A stretch of 64,000 nucleotides of DNA, taken from positions 62,001 through 126,000 of the forward strand of contig NZ_JAAGWG010000006.1 in NCBI RefSeq assembly GCF_010682065.1. The letters are read 5' to 3'. The notes beneath the pieces are model-generated. The model was not told the origin of the DNA. It worked only from the letters and a program-made list of their open reading frames with translations, and ran no database searches. The DNA is from Blastococcus saxobsidens. GTDB lineage: Bacteria; Actinomycetota; Actinomycetes; Mycobacteriales; Geodermatophilaceae. The translations under genes were made by a program, and so were the position numbers. Positions 8,232-16,708 of this stretch are shown in pieces (position 1 is the stretch's first letter; the number at the start of each line of letters is the position of its first letter).

Positions 8232-8586
8232 AGAACTCCCATCGAATGGCGCCGCGCGACCGTGCGCGGCGTCCCCGGAGCTGCCCGGCCCTCGAACGGG
8301 CCGCCAGACTCCCGGTGTCGCAGCCGGTACCGCGTGGTACCGGCAGGGAAAGCTAGATCACAGGGGGGCATGGCCACAAGGGAGGTGGTGTGGCTTCAGT
8401 CTCACGGGGCTGCTGGGACACCCCGCCGGAGCCCGCAACCGCCTCCGTCGACCGGCCGGGTGATCCACCAAGCGGTGAACCGAGGACTACTCGACCGCGC
8501 ACGGGGGCAGGACCAGCGCAGACCCCGGGCGGCCGACACCGACCGCCCGACCTCGCAGCAGCCTCGAGACGAGAGGAGCGCCGCCC
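8232..8586. other. 355-bp gene-free region between divergent genes
   Basis: Upstream of both the heptad-repeat gene (-) and the cupin gene (+). The only clear structure is a perfect inverted repeat at 8323-8344. Short open frames here lack ribosome sites and recognisable products. It should contain both promoters, but I cannot place a convincing -35/-10 pair. Confidence 0.5.
8323..8344. promoter_or_regulatory. Perfect 9-bp inverted repeat, possible operator
   Basis: GCCGGTACC (8323-8331) and GGTACCGGC (8336-8344) flank GCGT. It lies in the divergent intergenic region and is as compatible with a protein-binding site as with a small hairpin. Confidence 0.35.
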
Positions 8587-8988
8587 ATGGCGTCCGTCAT
8601 CCACTACACGATCGCTACCGAAGCCGAGAAGAGCCCCGACTTCCGTCGCGTGCTCTGGACCGGCAAGAAGACCCAGCTCGTCATCATGACCATCCCGCCG
8701 GGTGGCGAGATCGGCGAGGAGACGCACGAGGACATCGACCAGATCCTCACTTTCGTCAGCGGCATCGGGAAGGCCGTCATCTCCGGTTCGGAGAAGAACG
8801 TCGCCCAGGGCGACCTCGTCGTCGTCCCCGCCGGCACGAAGCACAACTTCCTCAACACCGGGGAGAACCCCCTGGTCCTCTACACCGTCTACGGGCCGCC
8901 GGAGCACGCCGACGGCGCGGTGCACAAGACCAAGGAAGAGGCCGACCGCCTCGAGGAAGAGGGCAAGGACGAGCCCCCGACGGAGTGA
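8587..8988 (+). CDS. Single-domain cupin protein
   Basis: A 133-residue cupin. Motif 1 is GEIGEETHEDIDQ (residues 40-52) and motif 2 PAGTKHNFLNTG (residues 81-92), giving the metal ligands His47, Gln52 or Glu45, and His86. The ATG at 8587 follows GAGGAG. Small cupins of this type bind a divalent metal and may act as isomerases, dioxygenases or sensors; nothing in the sequence decides. The C-terminus is charged and rich in Glu/Lys. The gene is monocistronic, ended by a strong hairpin at 9022-9053. Confidence 0.85.
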   Translation: MASVIHYTIATEAEKSPDFRRVLWTGKKTQLVIMTIPPGGEIGEETHEDIDQILTFVSGIGKAVISGSEKNVAQGDLVVVPAGTKHNFLNTGENPLVLYTVYGPPEHADGAVHKTKEEADRLEEEGKDEPPTE

Positions 8989-9021
8989 TCCGCCGCTGAC
9001 GGCCTCCGGTCGTCGACGCAG

Positions 9022-9053
9022 GTGTGGCCGGGCCCGACGGTGCCCGGCCACAC
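9022..9053 (+). terminator. Hairpin terminator after cupin gene
   Basis: GTGTGGCCGGGC and GCCCGGCCACAC pair perfectly (12 bp) with an 8-nt loop, 33 bp beyond the cupin stop codon. Confidence 0.8.
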
Positions 9054-9107
9054 GTGCGTCCGGGGCCGGATGGAACCGGCCGTCGGGCCCGGACCAGACT
9101 CGGTGGC

Positions 9108-11978
9108 ATGAGCGCACCCGCTGCCCCCGCCTCGACCGAGCAGCGCGACGCCGGCCGCGCCGTCGCGGCGGAGCTCCGTCGCGCCGGGCTGACCGACGTC
9201 GACGACTCCGGCCTGGCCCGCGCCCTGTACTCCTCGGACGCCTCGCTGTACCGGGTGCTGCCCCGGGCGGTGGTGCGCCCGCGCGACACCGACGAGATCG
9301 TGGCGGCCCTGGAGGTCTGCCGGACCCTCGGTGTGCCGCTGACCGCGCGCGGCGCGGGCACCTCGATCGCCGGCAACGCGGTGGGCGCCGGCGTAGTCCT
9401 GGACACCAGCCGGTACCTGCACCGGGTGCACGCCGTCGACGCCGAGGCGCGGACCGCCACGGTGGACCCCGGCGTCGTGCAGGCCGCCCTGCAGACCGCC
9501 GCGAAGCCGCACGGGCTCCGCTTCGGCCCCGACCCGAGCACGCACAACCGCTGCACGGTGGGCGGGATGATCGGCAACAACGCCTGCGGCTCGCGGGCGC
9601 TGGGCTACGGGCGAACGTCGGACAACGTCGTCGGCCTGGACGTGGTGACCGGCTCCGGGGAACGGCTGACCCTCGGAACCGGGGCCGCAACGGCCGCGTC
9701 CGGCGGGGTGCTGGCGGACCTGCGGGCCCTGGTGGCCGGTGAGCTGGCCACCATCCGCACCGAGTTCGGCCGCTTCGGCCGGCAGGTGTCGGGCTACTCG
9801 CTGGAGCACCTGCTGCCCGAGCGCGGGTTCGACGTCGCCCGCGCGCTGGTGGGTAGCGAGGGGACGCTGGCGGTGGTCCTCGGCGCCACCGTCCGGCTGG
9901 TCACCGACGCCCCGGTCCGCGGCCTGGTGGTCCTCGGCTACCCGTCGATGGCCGACGCCGCCGACGCCACCCCGGGGCTGCTCCCCCACGAGCCGACGGC
10001 GGTCGAGGGGCTCGACGAGCGCATCGTGCAGCGGCTGCGGGACGTGCCGGCCGCGGTCGTCCCGGACCTGCCCCGGGGCGCGGGCTGGCTGATCGTCGAG
10101 CTGACCGGCGACACCGTCGCCGAGGTCGAGGGCAAGGCCCGCGGGGTGCTCGCCGATGCCGGCGCCGTCGACTCGATGGTGGTCACCGACCCGGCGCACG
10201 CGGCCGCGATCTGGCGAATCCGCGAGGACGGCGCCGGGCTGGCCAACCGCACGTCCGACGGCCGCCCGGCGCACGCCGGCTGGGAGGACGCCGCCGTCCC
10301 GGTGGAGCGGCTGGGCGACTACCTGCGCGGGTTCGAGGCCCTGCTCGGGAACCACGGGCTGCAGGGCGTCCCCTACGGCCACTTCGGCGACGGCTGCGTG
10401 CACGTGCGGATCGACTTCCCCTTCGGCACCGGCGACGACGGGGGCCGGAGCGCCTACCGGGCGTTCGTCGAGGACGCCGCACGCCTGGTCGCCGGCTACG
10501 GCGGATCGCTGTCCGGCGAGCACGGCGACGGCCGGGCGCGCAGCGCGCTGCTCCCGCTGATGTACCCGCAGGAGGTCCTGTCCCTCTTCGAGCGGGTCAA
10601 GGGGTTGTTCGACCCGGCCGACGTGCTCAACCCCGGCGTGCTCGTGCGCCCGGTGCCGGTCGAGGACGACATCCGCATGGCCGTCGCGCCGCGGCACCGC
10701 GAGCAGCTCGCCCTGGCCTACCGGCACGACGGCGGCGACTTCTCCGCCGCCGTGCACCGCTGCACGGGCGTCGGCAAGTGCCGTGCGGACCTGCAGTCGT
10801 CCGGCGGCGTCATGTGCCCGTCGTGGCCGGCGACCCGCGAGGAGAAGGACACCACCCGCGGCCGCGCCCGGGTGCTGCAGGAGATGCTCGCGCCCGGCGG
10901 GCCGGTGAAGGACTGGCGGTCACCGGAGGTCCACGACGCGCTCGACCTCTGCCTGTCCTGCAAGGGCTGCTCGAGCGACTGCCCGACCGGCGTGGACATG
11001 GCCTCCTACAAGGCAGAGGTGCTGCACCAGTCCTACCGGCGCCGGCTCCGGCCGATGTCGCACTACACGCTGGGCCGGCTGCCGTTCTGGGCCGACCTCG
11101 CCGCGCGGGCGCCGAAGCTGGTCAACGCCGTCCTCGCCTCCCGGCTGGGCGGCCGGCTGGCCAAGTGGGGCGCGGGCATGGACCAGCGCCGGGAGGTGCC
11201 GCCGTTCGCGCCGCGCACCTTCCGCCAGGAGTGGGCCGCCCGGGGCCGAAGTGGCGACAATGGCCCTGGGGGCGGTACCCCGGTCGCGCTGTGGGTGGAC
11301 TCCTTCACCGACCACTTCGCCCCCGAGGTCGCGCACGCCAACGTGCGGGTGCTGGAGGCCGCCGGCTACGAGGTGCAGGTGCCCGGGGCCGACACCTGCT
11401 GCGGTCTGACCTGGATCACCACCGGCCAGCTGGACCGCGCCCGGGAGATCCTCTCCGCCACCGTCGAGGCGCTGGCCCCGCTGGCGGAGGCGGGCATCCC
11501 CATCGTCGGCGTCGAGCCGTCCTGCACCGCGGCCCTGCGCGGGGAGACGCTGGAACTGGTAGGCGGCCCCGCCGCGGAACGGGTCTCCGCGGGCACGCGG
11601 ACGCTGGCCGAGCTGCTCGCCGCCACGCCGGGCTGGACGCCGCCGTCGCTGGCCGGGGTGCAGATCGTCGCGCAGCCGCACTGCCACCACACCTCGGTCA
11701 TGGGCTGGTCGGCCGATGCCGCGCTGCTGGCGCAGGCCGGCGCGACCGTGACCCGGCTGGGCGGTTGCTGCGGGCTGGCCGGCAACTGGGGCGTGGAGAA
11801 GGGCCACCACGACGTCTCGGTGACCATCGCCGAGCAGCAGCTGCTGCCCGCGGTGCGCGACCTCGCGCCCGACGCCGTCGTCCTCGCCGACGGGTTCTCC
11901 TGCCGCACCCAGCTCGACCAGCTCACCGACCGGCGCGGCCGCCACCTCGCCGAGCTGCTGGCGGACCGGCTGGACTGA
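9108..11978 (+). CDS. FAD-linked oxidase / Fe-S (CCG-domain) fusion dehydrogenase
   Basis: A 956-residue fusion of the kind annotated as D-lactate or 2-hydroxyacid dehydrogenase (GlcD/Dld-like). Residues about 40-180 are the FAD_binding_4 domain (RGAGTSIAGNAVG), 200-535 the FAD-oxidase C domain (SGEHGDGRARS). Ferredoxin-type Cys clusters begin at Cys552 (CTGVGKC) and Cys615 (CLSCKGCSSDCP), and CCG motifs lie at Cys764-765 and Cys887-888. Electrons probably go from substrate to FAD, then Fe-S, then quinone. ATG 9108 has a CAGACT hexamer 7 bp upstream, fitting a leaderless transcript. Residues 713-720 (GRSGDNGP) look like an insertion between domains. Confidence 0.88.
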   Translation: MSAPAAPASTEQRDAGRAVAAELRRAGLTDVDDSGLARALYSSDASLYRVLPRAVVRPRDTDEIVAALEVCRTLGVPLTARGAGTSIAGNAVGAGVVLDTSRYLHRVHAVDAEARTATVDPGVVQAALQTAAKPHGLRFGPDPSTHNRCTVGGMIGNNACGSRALGYGRTSDNVVGLDVVTGSGERLTLGTGAATAASGGVLADLRALVAGELATIRTEFGRFGRQVSGYSLEHLLPERGFDVARALVGSEGTLAVVLGATVRLVTDAPVRGLVVLGYPSMADAADATPGLLPHEPTAVEGLDERIVQRLRDVPAAVVPDLPRGAGWLIVELTGDTVAEVEGKARGVLADAGAVDSMVVTDPAHAAAIWRIREDGAGLANRTSDGRPAHAGWEDAAVPVERLGDYLRGFEALLGNHGLQGVPYGHFGDGCVHVRIDFPFGTGDDGGRSAYRAFVEDAARLVAGYGGSLSGEHGDGRARSALLPLMYPQEVLSLFERVKGLFDPADVLNPGVLVRPVPVEDDIRMAVAPRHREQLALAYRHDGGDFSAAVHRCTGVGKCRADLQSSGGVMCPSWPATREEKDTTRGRARVLQEMLAPGGPVKDWRSPEVHDALDLCLSCKGCSSDCPTGVDMASYKAEVLHQSYRRRLRPMSHYTLGRLPFWADLAARAPKLVNAVLASRLGGRLAKWGAGMDQRREVPPFAPRTFRQEWAARGRSGDNGPGGGTPVALWVDSFTDHFAPEVAHANVRVLEAAGYEVQVPGADTCCGLTWITTGQLDRAREILSATVEALAPLAEAGIPIVGVEPSCTAALRGETLELVGGPAAERVSAGTRTLAELLAATPGWTPPSLAGVQIVAQPHCHHTSVMGWSADAALLAQAGATVTRLGGCCGLAGNWGVEKGHHDVSVTIAEQQLLPAVRDLAPDAVVLADGFSCRTQLDQLTDRRGRHLAELLADRLD
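11244..11268 (+). repeat. Small palindromic insert within the dehydrogenase gene (tentative)
   Basis: GGGCC and GGCCC arms surround GAAGTGGCGACAAT, a stretch with base use unlike the flanking gene. It encodes Gly-Arg-Ser-Gly-Asp-Asn-Gly-Pro in an interdomain linker. It resembles a short palindromic element inserted in frame, but I see only one copy here. Confidence 0.3.
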
Positions 11979-11994
11979 CGGCGGGTCTGCGACG

Positions 11995-12489
11995 ATGCCG
12001 GGCGTGGAGCTCGAGGAGACCCTGCTGCCCGGCGTCGGCGTGCGCTACCAGATGAGGACCCGGTCGGGTCAGCTGCTCGGCATCGTCGTGCAGCGCGAGG
12101 GCGGTGCGGAGATCGCGGTGTTCGACCGGCGCGACCCCGACCGCGCCCGGGAGACGTTCCGGCTCGACCCGGAGGAGGTCGACGCCCTGGCCGAGGTGCT
12201 GGGCGCCCCCCGCCTGACCCAGCGGTTCGCCGACCTCTCCCGCGAGGTCCCCGGGCTCGAGTCGGCCCGGATCACCGTCCGGGAGGGCTCTCCCTTCGCC
12301 GGCCGGACCCTGGGCGACACGCGGGCCCGCACGGTAACCGGCTGCTCGGTGGTGGCCATCGTGCGCGGCGCCGACGTCGTCCCCTCCCCCGCTCCCGCCG
12401 ACGCGCTCTTCGCCGGCGACGTGCTCGTCGTCATCGGCTCCGCGGCCGGTCTGGAGCAGCTGGACCGGCGGATCGCCGGCCAGGTCTAG
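11995..12489 (+). CDS. KhtT-like regulatory subunit (TrkA-C) of a cation:proton antiporter
   Basis: A 164-residue cytosolic protein. The C-terminal half (about 80-160) has the TrkA-C/RCK-C pattern (RITVREGSPFAGRTLGD ... LFAGDVLVVIGS), the N-terminal half resembles KhtT. In Bacillus the KhtT subunit gates the KhtU K+/H+ antiporter in response to pH and nucleotides. The adjacent gene, 7 bp downstream, is the antiporter. ATG 11995 is used here; GTG 12004 is an equally plausible start, since neither has a strong ribosome site. Confidence 0.82.
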   Translation: MPGVELEETLLPGVGVRYQMRTRSGQLLGIVVQREGGAEIAVFDRRDPDRARETFRLDPEEVDALAEVLGAPRLTQRFADLSREVPGLESARITVREGSPFAGRTLGDTRARTVTGCSVVAIVRGADVVPSPAPADALFAGDVLVVIGSAAGLEQLDRRIAGQV

Positions 12490-12496
12490 GCCCGCG

Positions 12497-13663
12497 GTGG
12501 ACCACGTCGCCGCCCTGCTGGTCGAACTGGGCCTGCTCTTCCTCGGCCTCTCGCTGCTCGGGCTGCTCGCCCGGCGGCTGGGCCTCTCCCCCGTCCCGTT
12601 CATCCTGCTGGCCGCGCTGGCCCTCGGCGAGGGTGGGCTGGTGCCGGTGGAGAACGCCGCACCGTTCCTGGAGGCGGCCGCTGAGATCGGCGTGGTCCTG
12701 CTGCTGCTCACCCTGGGGCTGGAGTTCTCCGCCACGGAGCTGTTCGCGTCCTTCCGCCGGCACGCGCCGTCGGGGCTGGTGGACCTGGTGCTCAACGGCC
12801 CGCCCGGCTTCGTCGCCGGGCTGCTCCTGGGGCTGCCCTGGCAGGGGGCGCTCGCGCTGGGCGGGGTCACCTACATCTCGTCCTCGGGCATCGTCGCGCG
12901 GCTGCTCGGCGACCTGGGGCGGCTGGCCAACCGGGAGACCCCGGCGGTGCTCTCGGTCCTGGTCCTGGAGGACCTGGCGATGGCCCTCTTCCTGCCGCTG
13001 CTCGTGGTGGCGCTGGCCGGCGACGGGCCGGCGCAGGCCGCCGGGGGCATCGCGCTGGCCGTGGGCGCCGTCCTGCTGGTGCTCCTGGCCGCGCAGCGGC
13101 ACGGGCACCGGCTGGGGCGGCTGCTCAGCCACGACGACGACGAGCAGGTCATGCTGCGGCTCATCGGGCTGACCCTGCTGGTGGCCGGGGCCGCCCAGGC
13201 GATGGGTGCCTCCGCGGCGGTCGGCGCGTTCCTCGTCGGGCTGGCGTTGCCGGCCTCCTTCGCCGAGCGCGCCCGGGCGATCCTGGGTCCGCTGCGGGAC
13301 CTGTTCGCCGCCACCTTCTTCGTCGCCTTCGGACTGGCCACCGATCCGGGGGCCATCCTCCCGGTGCTGCCCGCCGCGCTGGCACTGGCCGCCGTCACCA
13401 CCGTCACGAAGATCGCCACCGGCTGGTTCGCCGCCCGGCGCGACGGCGTCGCCGTGCCCGGCCGGCTGCGCGCCGGCACCGCCCTGGTCGCTCGCGGCGA
13501 GTTCTCGATCGTGATCGCCGGGCTGGCCGTCACCGCCGGGCTACCGGCCGTCGGTCCCGTCGCGACGGGCTACGTGCTGGTGCTCGCGGTCACCGGGCCC
13601 GTGCTCACCCGCTTCGTCGAGCCGCTGTCCGCCCGGCTGGTGCGCGCGCCGGCCGCTGCCTGA
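12497..13663 (+). CDS. CPA2-family cation:proton antiporter (KhtU/KefB-like)
   Basis: A 388-residue membrane protein of about 12 hydrophobic segments, starting at GTG 12497. It has the CPA2 features: GLEFSATEL in an early helix, TYISSSGIVARLLGDL in the transport core and ARGEFSIVIAG late in the protein. It lacks a C-terminal RCK domain, which is supplied in trans by the preceding KhtT-like gene; together they make a two-component K+(Na+)/H+ antiporter for pH or osmotic stress. Its last codons and stop lie inside a palindrome shared with the facing gene. Confidence 0.86.
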   Translation: MDHVAALLVELGLLFLGLSLLGLLARRLGLSPVPFILLAALALGEGGLVPVENAAPFLEAAAEIGVVLLLLTLGLEFSATELFASFRRHAPSGLVDLVLNGPPGFVAGLLLGLPWQGALALGGVTYISSSGIVARLLGDLGRLANRETPAVLSVLVLEDLAMALFLPLLVVALAGDGPAQAAGGIALAVGAVLLVLLAAQRHGHRLGRLLSHDDDEQVMLRLIGLTLLVAGAAQAMGASAAVGAFLVGLALPASFAERARAILGPLRDLFAATFFVAFGLATDPGAILPVLPAALALAAVTTVTKIATGWFAARRDGVAVPGRLRAGTALVARGEFSIVIAGLAVTAGLPAVGPVATGYVLVLAVTGPVLTRFVEPLSARLVRAPAAA

Positions 13664-13679
13664 CCGGTCAGGCAGCGGC
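13652..13679. terminator. 28-bp perfect palindrome containing both stop codons of convergent genes
   Basis: Arms GCCGCTGCCTGACC (13652-13665) and its complement (13666-13679) pair fully. The TGA at 13661-13663 (+) and the TGA read from 13670-13668 (-) sit symmetrically in the two arms, and both proteins end in Ala codons from the same arms. It probably acts as a bidirectional terminator. Confidence 0.75.
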
Positions 13680-14291
13680 GGCGTCCCGGCGGGCCCGGGC
13701 CGCGGTGAGCACGTAGGGCTCGAGCACCTCGGCGATCCGGGCGTAGCCGGCCGAGGACGGGTGGAACCGGTCGGCGGAGAACAGCGCCGGGTCGGCGACG
13801 AACGCGCGGGCGACCTCGCCCGCGACCGGCGCCACCGAGGCGCCGGCGGCCGCCGCCACCTGGGCCTGCCGACGCTGCAGCACCGCGCACGCGCCCTGCA
13901 CCAGCGGCCGGAGCGCGGGCGGCACGAACGGGACCATCGACATGTCCGGCGCCGGCACCACGACGACGGCGGTACCTGCTGCGCGCAGGGCCCCCACCGC
14001 GTCGGCCAGGGCGGCCGTCGCCTGCTCGGCCGGGACGAAGCGGGCGAGGTCGTTGGCACCGACCACGACGACGGCGAGGTCGGGCAACAGCGGCGTCGTC
14101 CGCCGGACCTGCGCGGCCAGGCCGGCCGAGACCGCGCCGGGCACGGCGAGCACGTGCAGGTCGACGTCGAAGCCGGCGGCCGAGAGGGCACGGGTGAGGC
14201 GGGGACCCAGGGCGTCGGCGGGTCGGCCGGCGCCGGTGCCGAAGGCGAGGGAGTCACCGAGGACGGCGAGGCGGAGCGGCGTGCGGGTCAC
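13668..14291 (-). CDS. SGNH/GDSL-family hydrolase
   Basis: A 207-residue SGNH hydrolase. Block I is LGDSLAFG (nucleophile Ser14), block III GAND (residues 78-81, Asn80), block V DRFHP (Asp174, His177), so the catalytic set Ser-Gly-Asn-His is complete. No signal peptide is visible, suggesting a cytosolic esterase or lysophospholipase-like enzyme, substrate unknown. It starts at GTG 14291 with only a weak ribosome site. The gene is monocistronic and faces the antiporter gene. Confidence 0.87.
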   Translation of the reverse strand: MTRTPLRLAVLGDSLAFGTGAGRPADALGPRLTRALSAAGFDVDLHVLAVPGAVSAGLAAQVRRTTPLLPDLAVVVVGANDLARFVPAEQATAALADAVGALRAAGTAVVVVPAPDMSMVPFVPPALRPLVQGACAVLQRRQAQVAAAAGASVAPVAGEVARAFVADPALFSADRFHPSSAGYARIAEVLEPYVLTAARARRDAAAA

Positions 14292-14323
14292 ACCGGGTGC
14301 AACGGACCGCGCCCCGGGGCTAT

Positions 14324-14364
14324 GCCGTGCCCCCCGGCGAGCGGAGCTCTCCGGGGGGCACGGC
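14324..14364 (-). terminator. Hairpin terminator after the EmrB-type transporter
   Basis: GCCGTGCCCCCCGG (14324-14337) pairs perfectly with CCGGGGGGCACGGC (14351-14364), 13-nt loop, 11 bp beyond the transporter stop. Confidence 0.8.
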
Positions 14365-14375
14365 GGTGCGGTGGA

Positions 14376-15956
14376 TCAGTGCAGCGGCAGGGTCTGCTGC
14401 TCCTCGGCCAGGCGCTGCGCCCCGGACGTCGTCTTCAGCGCCTTCTCCTTGATGAAGAGGACGACGACCAGCGCGAGTGCGGCCAGCGGCGTCGCGATGA
14501 GGAACAGCTCCGCCGTGGCGTCGGCGTAGGCGTTCCGGATCAGCTCACGCACCTGCTCCGGCAGCGCCGACATGTCCGGGGCCGCGGCCTCGCCGCCGCC
14601 CTCCATCGGGCCGAGCACGCTGAGGTCGTCGGCGACCCGGGTGGCCAGCAGCGCGCCCAGCACGCTGACGCCGACCGTGCCGCCCAGGCTGCGGAAGAAC
14701 GAGACCACGCTGGTGGCCGCGCCCAGCTCGTGCGCCGGCACGTCGTTCTGCGCGGCCAGCACCAGGTTCTGCATGAGCGCACCGACACCGGCGCCCAGGA
14801 CCACCATGAAGACGCCGAGCAGCCACGGGGACGTCTGCGCATCGATGGTGGAGAACAGGGCGAAGCCGACGGTCATCAGGACGCCGCCGGCGACCAGCCA
14901 GCCCTTCCAGCGGCCGGTCTTGGTGATCAGCGCACCGGCGACGGTGGAGGACACCAGCAGACCGCCCACCAGCGGGAGGGTCAGCAGCCCGGACTCGGTC
15001 GGCGAGTAGCCCAGCGACACCTGCAGGTACTGGGCCAGGAACACGGTGCCGCCGAACATCGCGACGCCGACGAGGGCGCTGGCCACCACCGAGAGGGTCA
15101 CCGTGCGGCTGCGGAAGATGTCGAGCGGGATGACCGGCTCGGCCACCCTCGACTCGACGAGCACGGCCAGGCCCAGCAGGACGACGGTTCCGCCGACCAT
15201 GAGGGCGGTCTCGGGAGAGAGCCAGTCGTACCTGTCACCGGCGAAGGTGATCCAGATGAGCAGCAGGCTCACGCCGCCGGTGATGAGCAGAGCTCCCCAC
15301 CAGTCGATCATCGCCTTGCGGCGCGGGACGGCCGGCAGCTTCAGCGTGCGCTGCACCAGGACCATGGCCAGCAGGGTGAACGGCACCCCCAGCAGGAAGC
15401 AGAAGCGCCAGCCGAGCCAGTCGGTGTCGACGATGACGCCGCCGATCAGCGGGCCACCGACGGTGGCGACGGCGAAGATCGCGCCGAAGACACCGGCGTA
15501 CCGGCCGAGCTCGCGCGGCGGGATCATCGCCGCCATCACGATCTGCACCAGCGCGGTGAGGCCACCGGCGCCCATGCCCTGCAGGACGCGGGCGACGATC
15601 AGCGTCGTCGTGTCCTGGGAGAACCCGGCGAGCAGCGAGCCGACCACGAACAGCCCGAAGGAGATCTGCAACAGCAGCTTCTGGCTGAACAGGTCGGCCA
15701 GCTTGCCCCACAGGGGGACGGTGACGGTCAGGGCGAGCAGCTCGGCGGTGACGACCCAGGTGTAGATCGACTGGCTGCCGCCGATCTCGGGGATGATCAC
15801 CGGCAGCGCGTTGGACACGATGGTCGCGGCCAGGATGGCCACGAACATGCCCATGAACAGGCCGGACAGCGCCTGCAGCACCTCGCGCTGGGACATCGGC
15901 GCGAGCGCCGGTCCGCTCCCGCCCGGCGTGGCCGCGGGTTCGGCAGTGGTGGACAC
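14376..15956 (-). CDS. DHA2-family (EmrB/QacA) MFS multidrug exporter
   Basis: A 526-residue permease with about 14 hydrophobic segments, beginning at GTG 15956 behind GAGGAG; the frame stays open further upstream to 16043 but without a ribosome site. The motif-C region (near VLQGMGAGGLTALVQ) and the ATIVSNALPVI segment in helix 1 are typical of drug:H+ antiporters of the 14-TM DHA2 group. The TetR gene lies immediately upstream on the same strand, so the pair is a likely self-regulated efflux operon. A perfect hairpin separates them. Confidence 0.88.
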   Translation of the reverse strand: MSTTAEPAATPGGSGPALAPMSQREVLQALSGLFMGMFVAILAATIVSNALPVIIPEIGGSQSIYTWVVTAELLALTVTVPLWGKLADLFSQKLLLQISFGLFVVGSLLAGFSQDTTTLIVARVLQGMGAGGLTALVQIVMAAMIPPRELGRYAGVFGAIFAVATVGGPLIGGVIVDTDWLGWRFCFLLGVPFTLLAMVLVQRTLKLPAVPRRKAMIDWWGALLITGGVSLLLIWITFAGDRYDWLSPETALMVGGTVVLLGLAVLVESRVAEPVIPLDIFRSRTVTLSVVASALVGVAMFGGTVFLAQYLQVSLGYSPTESGLLTLPLVGGLLVSSTVAGALITKTGRWKGWLVAGGVLMTVGFALFSTIDAQTSPWLLGVFMVVLGAGVGALMQNLVLAAQNDVPAHELGAATSVVSFFRSLGGTVGVSVLGALLATRVADDLSVLGPMEGGGEAAAPDMSALPEQVRELIRNAYADATAELFLIATPLAALALVVVLFIKEKALKTTSGAQRLAEEQQTLPLH

Positions 15957-15988
15957 GGTTCTCCTCGGTTGGCGTGCGGAAAGTGGTG

Positions 15989-16016
15989 CCCGGGCGGACG
16001 TCGTCGTCCGCCCGGG
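15989..16016 (-). terminator. Intercistronic hairpin between tetR and exporter gene
   Basis: CCCGGGCGGACG (15989-16000) and CGTCCGCCCGGG (16005-16016) pair perfectly around TCGT, 4 bp after the TetR stop. It would attenuate read-through or stabilise the tetR mRNA end. Confidence 0.6.
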
Positions 16017-16020
16017 GAGG

Positions 16021-16632
16021 TCAGCTGCCGGCGGGCCGGGCACCGGGCAGGCCGGCCGCGAGCGCGTCGAGCGCCTCGTCGAGCAGCCGCGGGAGCGGCG
16101 TGCGCCCCTCCAGGCGGTGCCAGCGGGTCAGCGTGACGCGGACGGCGCACCCGAGGACGGCACCGAGCAGCCCCGGGTAGAGGTCGCGCTCGACGTCCTG
16201 GCCGAGCCGGGTCGCGATGGCCTCGGCCATCTCCCGCTCGTTCGTGGCACCGAGCTGGACCAGGCGCGGGAGGAGCGTCTCGTCCTGGGCGATCACCGTC
16301 AGCCGGCGGTGCCAGGCGGCGCCGTCGTCCTCGAGCGCGCTCAGTTCCTCGTGCAGGGCCGCCCGGGCGGCGTCGAGCGGGGCCAGCGAGGCGTCCTGCG
16401 CGAGCAGGTGCGCCCCGAACGTGCTGCCCCCGCCGCCGGTGGGCCGCAGCAACGCCTCCTCCTTGGCGGAGAAGTAGTTGAAGAACGTGCGGTAGGAGAC
16501 GCCGGCGCGGGCGGCGATCTGCTCGACGGTGACCGCGGCCAGACCGTGCTCCTCGGCGAGGTCGAGGGTCGCGGCCGCCAGGGCGGCGCGGGTGTCCTGC
16601 TTCTTGCGCTCGCGCAGGCCGGGTCCGGTCAC
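16021..16632 (-). CDS. TetR/AcrR-family regulator of the adjacent exporter
   Basis: A 203-residue repressor starting at GTG 16632. The HTH covers residues 34-56 (VTVEQIAARAGVSYRTFFNY). The C-terminal part resembles the TetR_C group common in actinobacterial drug-resistance regulators (GLLGAVLGCAVRVTLTRW). It precedes the EmrB-type exporter by 64 bp and should repress it. Its own upstream region has overlapping inverted repeats (16654-16685), the likely operator. Confidence 0.86.
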   Translation of the reverse strand: MTGPGLRERKKQDTRAALAAATLDLAEEHGLAAVTVEQIAARAGVSYRTFFNYFSAKEEALLRPTGGGGSTFGAHLLAQDASLAPLDAARAALHEELSALEDDGAAWHRRLTVIAQDETLLPRLVQLGATNEREMAEAIATRLGQDVERDLYPGLLGAVLGCAVRVTLTRWHRLEGRTPLPRLLDEALDALAAGLPGARPAGS

Positions 16633-16653
16633 GGAGCTACTTCAGCACAAAGG

Positions 16654-16685
16654 TGCACACCGTGCAATGTTGCTCGTTGTGCAAC
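16654..16685. promoter_or_regulatory. Candidate TetR operator region
   Basis: Two adjacent inverted repeats: TGCAC-ACC-GTGCA (16654-16666) and GTTGC (16669-16673) with GCAAC (16681-16685). They are 22-53 bp upstream of the TetR start and in a relatively AT-richer patch. TTGCAC on the minus strand could also serve as a -35 element. Confidence 0.4.
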
Positions 16686-16708
16686 GCATCACCGAGGGTG
16701 TCGGGTGG

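Noticed and set aside
5805..8999. 1064-residue plus-strand open frame
   Set aside because: It runs antisense through the heptad-repeat gene and across the TetR gene; composition is a shadow of GC-rich third positions, with no domain.
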